Below the pieces are notes generated by a model, which was not told where the DNA came from, searched no databases, and was given only the letters and a program-made list of their open reading frames with translations. Positions 63,191-64,000 of a stretch of DNA of 64,000 bases are shown one piece after another. A program made the translations under genes and the position numbers. Origin of the DNA: an uncultured Pelagibacteraceae bacterium (GTDB lineage Bacteria; Pseudomonadota; Alphaproteobacteria; Pelagibacterales; Pelagibacteraceae). The first letter of the stretch is position 1. Each line of letters starts with the position of its first letter. The stretch covers positions 62,001 to 126,000 of the forward strand of contig CACEDU010000001.1 in assembly GCA_902558435.1 (NCBI GenBank), written 5' to 3'.

Positions 63191-64000
63191 TAATTTAATT
63201 TTCCTGGAATTTTAAATATTACATCTTCTTTTACTATTTCAACTTCCTCTATTTCCACAGTAAATTTTTTTTTAATATTTTCTATGAATTCATTAACTAA
63301 TACTTCAGGAGCTGAGGCACCAGATGAAATACCTATTGTTTTGCATCTAGATAGTTTTTCAAGTGGAAAAGTACTTTCTGAATGGATTAATTCAGCATTT
63401 TCACATCCATTATTTTTAGCTACTTCAACCAATCTAACAGAGTTAGATGAATTCCTACTACCAATCACAAATAGATTATCACACTCTTTTGCAATCTTTT
63501 TTATTGCTGCTTGTCTATTCGTGGTCGCGTAACAAATATCATCTTTTTTTGGCTCGTGAATATCTGGAAAGCGTTCTTTTAACACATTAATAATATCTTT
63601 AGTATCATCAACTGATAATGTTGTTTGTGTGATATAAGCAAGCTTTTCGTTTTTGCTTCTCTGATAATTTTTTGCATCATCTATAGTTTCAATAAGATCA
63701 ATCTTTCCATTAGCTACTTGACCCATTGTACCAATTACCTCAGGATGGTTTTTATGGCCTATAAGCAAAACTTGAATATCTTTTCTATTTAAATTTTCTG
63801 CTTCTCTGTGAACTTTAGAAACTAGTGGGCATGTTGCATCTACAAAAATCATGTTTAAACTTTCTGCTTCTTTAGGAACAGATTTAGGGACACCATGAGC
63901 AGAAAAGATAACAGGCCTTGTTTTATCTTCAATTTCACCAATCTCTTCAACAAATATTGCACCAATTTTTTTTAAGCCATCTACTACATGCTTATTATGA
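63190..64000 (-). CDS. ispH: HMB-PP reductase IspH, 5' part beyond window
   Basis: The frame is open from the stop at 63190 to the window edge, giving about 269 C-terminal residues; the true start lies past 64000. It holds HNKHVVDGLKKIGAIFVEEI, SAHGVPKSVP, VDATCPLVSKVHREAE and the SGASAPEVLVNEFI signature of IspH/LytB. The three cluster cysteines should be one outside the window, one in DATCP and one in AELI...SRCK/ICYAT region. The iron-sulfur enzyme makes IPP and DMAPP in the last MEP-pathway step. An internal Met at 63852 is not the start. Confidence 0.95.
   Translation of the reverse strand, partial: HNKHVVDGLKKIGAIFVEEIGEIEDKTRPVIFSAHGVPKSVPKEAESLNMIFVDATCPLVSKVHREAENLNRKDIQVLLIGHKNHPEVIGTMGQVANGKIDLIETIDDAKNYQRSKNEKLAYITQTTLSVDDTKDIINVLKERFPDIHEPKKDDICYATTNRQAAIKKIAKECDNLFVIGSRNSSNSVRLVEVAKNNGCENAELIHSESTFPLEKLSRCKTIGISSGASAPEVLVNEFIENIKKKFTVEIEEVEIVKEDVIFKIPGKLN

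Noticed and set aside
63190-63852. Short IspH starting at Met 63852
   Set aside because: The frame stays open to the window edge with conserved IspH sequence, so the start is outside.

Overview
The window looks like a chromosomal segment of a SAR11-type alphaproteobacterium (order Pelagibacterales). The DNA is very AT-rich (about 30% GC by eye). Coding density is extreme: neighbouring genes overlap by a few bases or sit 5-40 bases apart. Proteins are rich in Lys, Asn and Ile. Several families typical of alphaproteobacteria occur (DUF1330, DUF2093, DUF3035, an ScfR-like regulator next to isocitrate lyase, and ispH-thrB-rnhA). The taxonomic call is an inference from these traits; no rRNA gene is present, and I found no tRNA genes, CRISPR arrays or transposases.

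Layout. 1-5800: two DUF1330 proteins, a purine-type phosphoribosyltransferase and a complete BMP-family ABC importer (ATPase, two permeases, binding protein). 5900-15100: small lipoprotein, Hsp20 with a candidate RNA thermometer, oligopeptidase B, J-domain protein, GT9 glycosyltransferase, DapA-family aldolase, cyclopropane fatty acid synthase, a lysine-rich coiled-coil protein and an ScfR-like regulator. 15200-20900: a 53-residue ORF and isocitrate lyase behind paired operator-like repeats, DjlA-like protein, exported DUF6134 protein, YczE-like membrane protein and BipA. 20920-27840: an accessory island carrying an unknown 110-residue ORF and a complete type I restriction-modification system (hsdM-hsdS-hsdR), bounded by near-identical 27/28-base direct repeats and preceded by overlapping inverted repeats that could act as an attenuator. 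27860-36470: groES-groEL, then HAD phosphatase, ribF, ileS, lspA, DUF3035 lipoprotein and pgi. 36465-44130: rsmD, purD, DUF2093, then a lipid A/LPS block (late acyltransferase, lpxK, waaA, msbA-like) and ubiA. 44186-48200: DUF2721, quinone oxidoreductase, pirin, DoxX, haloacid dehalogenase, rsmE. 48190-54770: cytochrome c oxidase region (SCO1, a divergent subunit III, then subunits II-I-III-IV, a 95-residue membrane protein and heme O synthase). 54810-60540: thrC, a Prx5-type peroxiredoxin, then a modification cassette of SGNH-type membrane protein, SxtJ, DUF5989/SxtK and an SxtI/NodU-type carbamoyltransferase whose reading frame is broken by one in-frame TAA. 60840-64000: methyltransferase, rnhA, thrB and the 3' part of ispH.

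The most interesting parts are the SGNH-SxtJ-SxtK-carbamoyltransferase cassette with its nonsense codon, the repeat-flanked type I RM island with a possible attenuator leader, the paired TTTGTAAA operator in front of the glyoxylate-bypass gene, and the ROSE-like leader of the small heat-shock gene. Most of the rest is ordinary SAR11-like core genome. Positions, motifs and repeats were read by hand; no database search or folding program was run.
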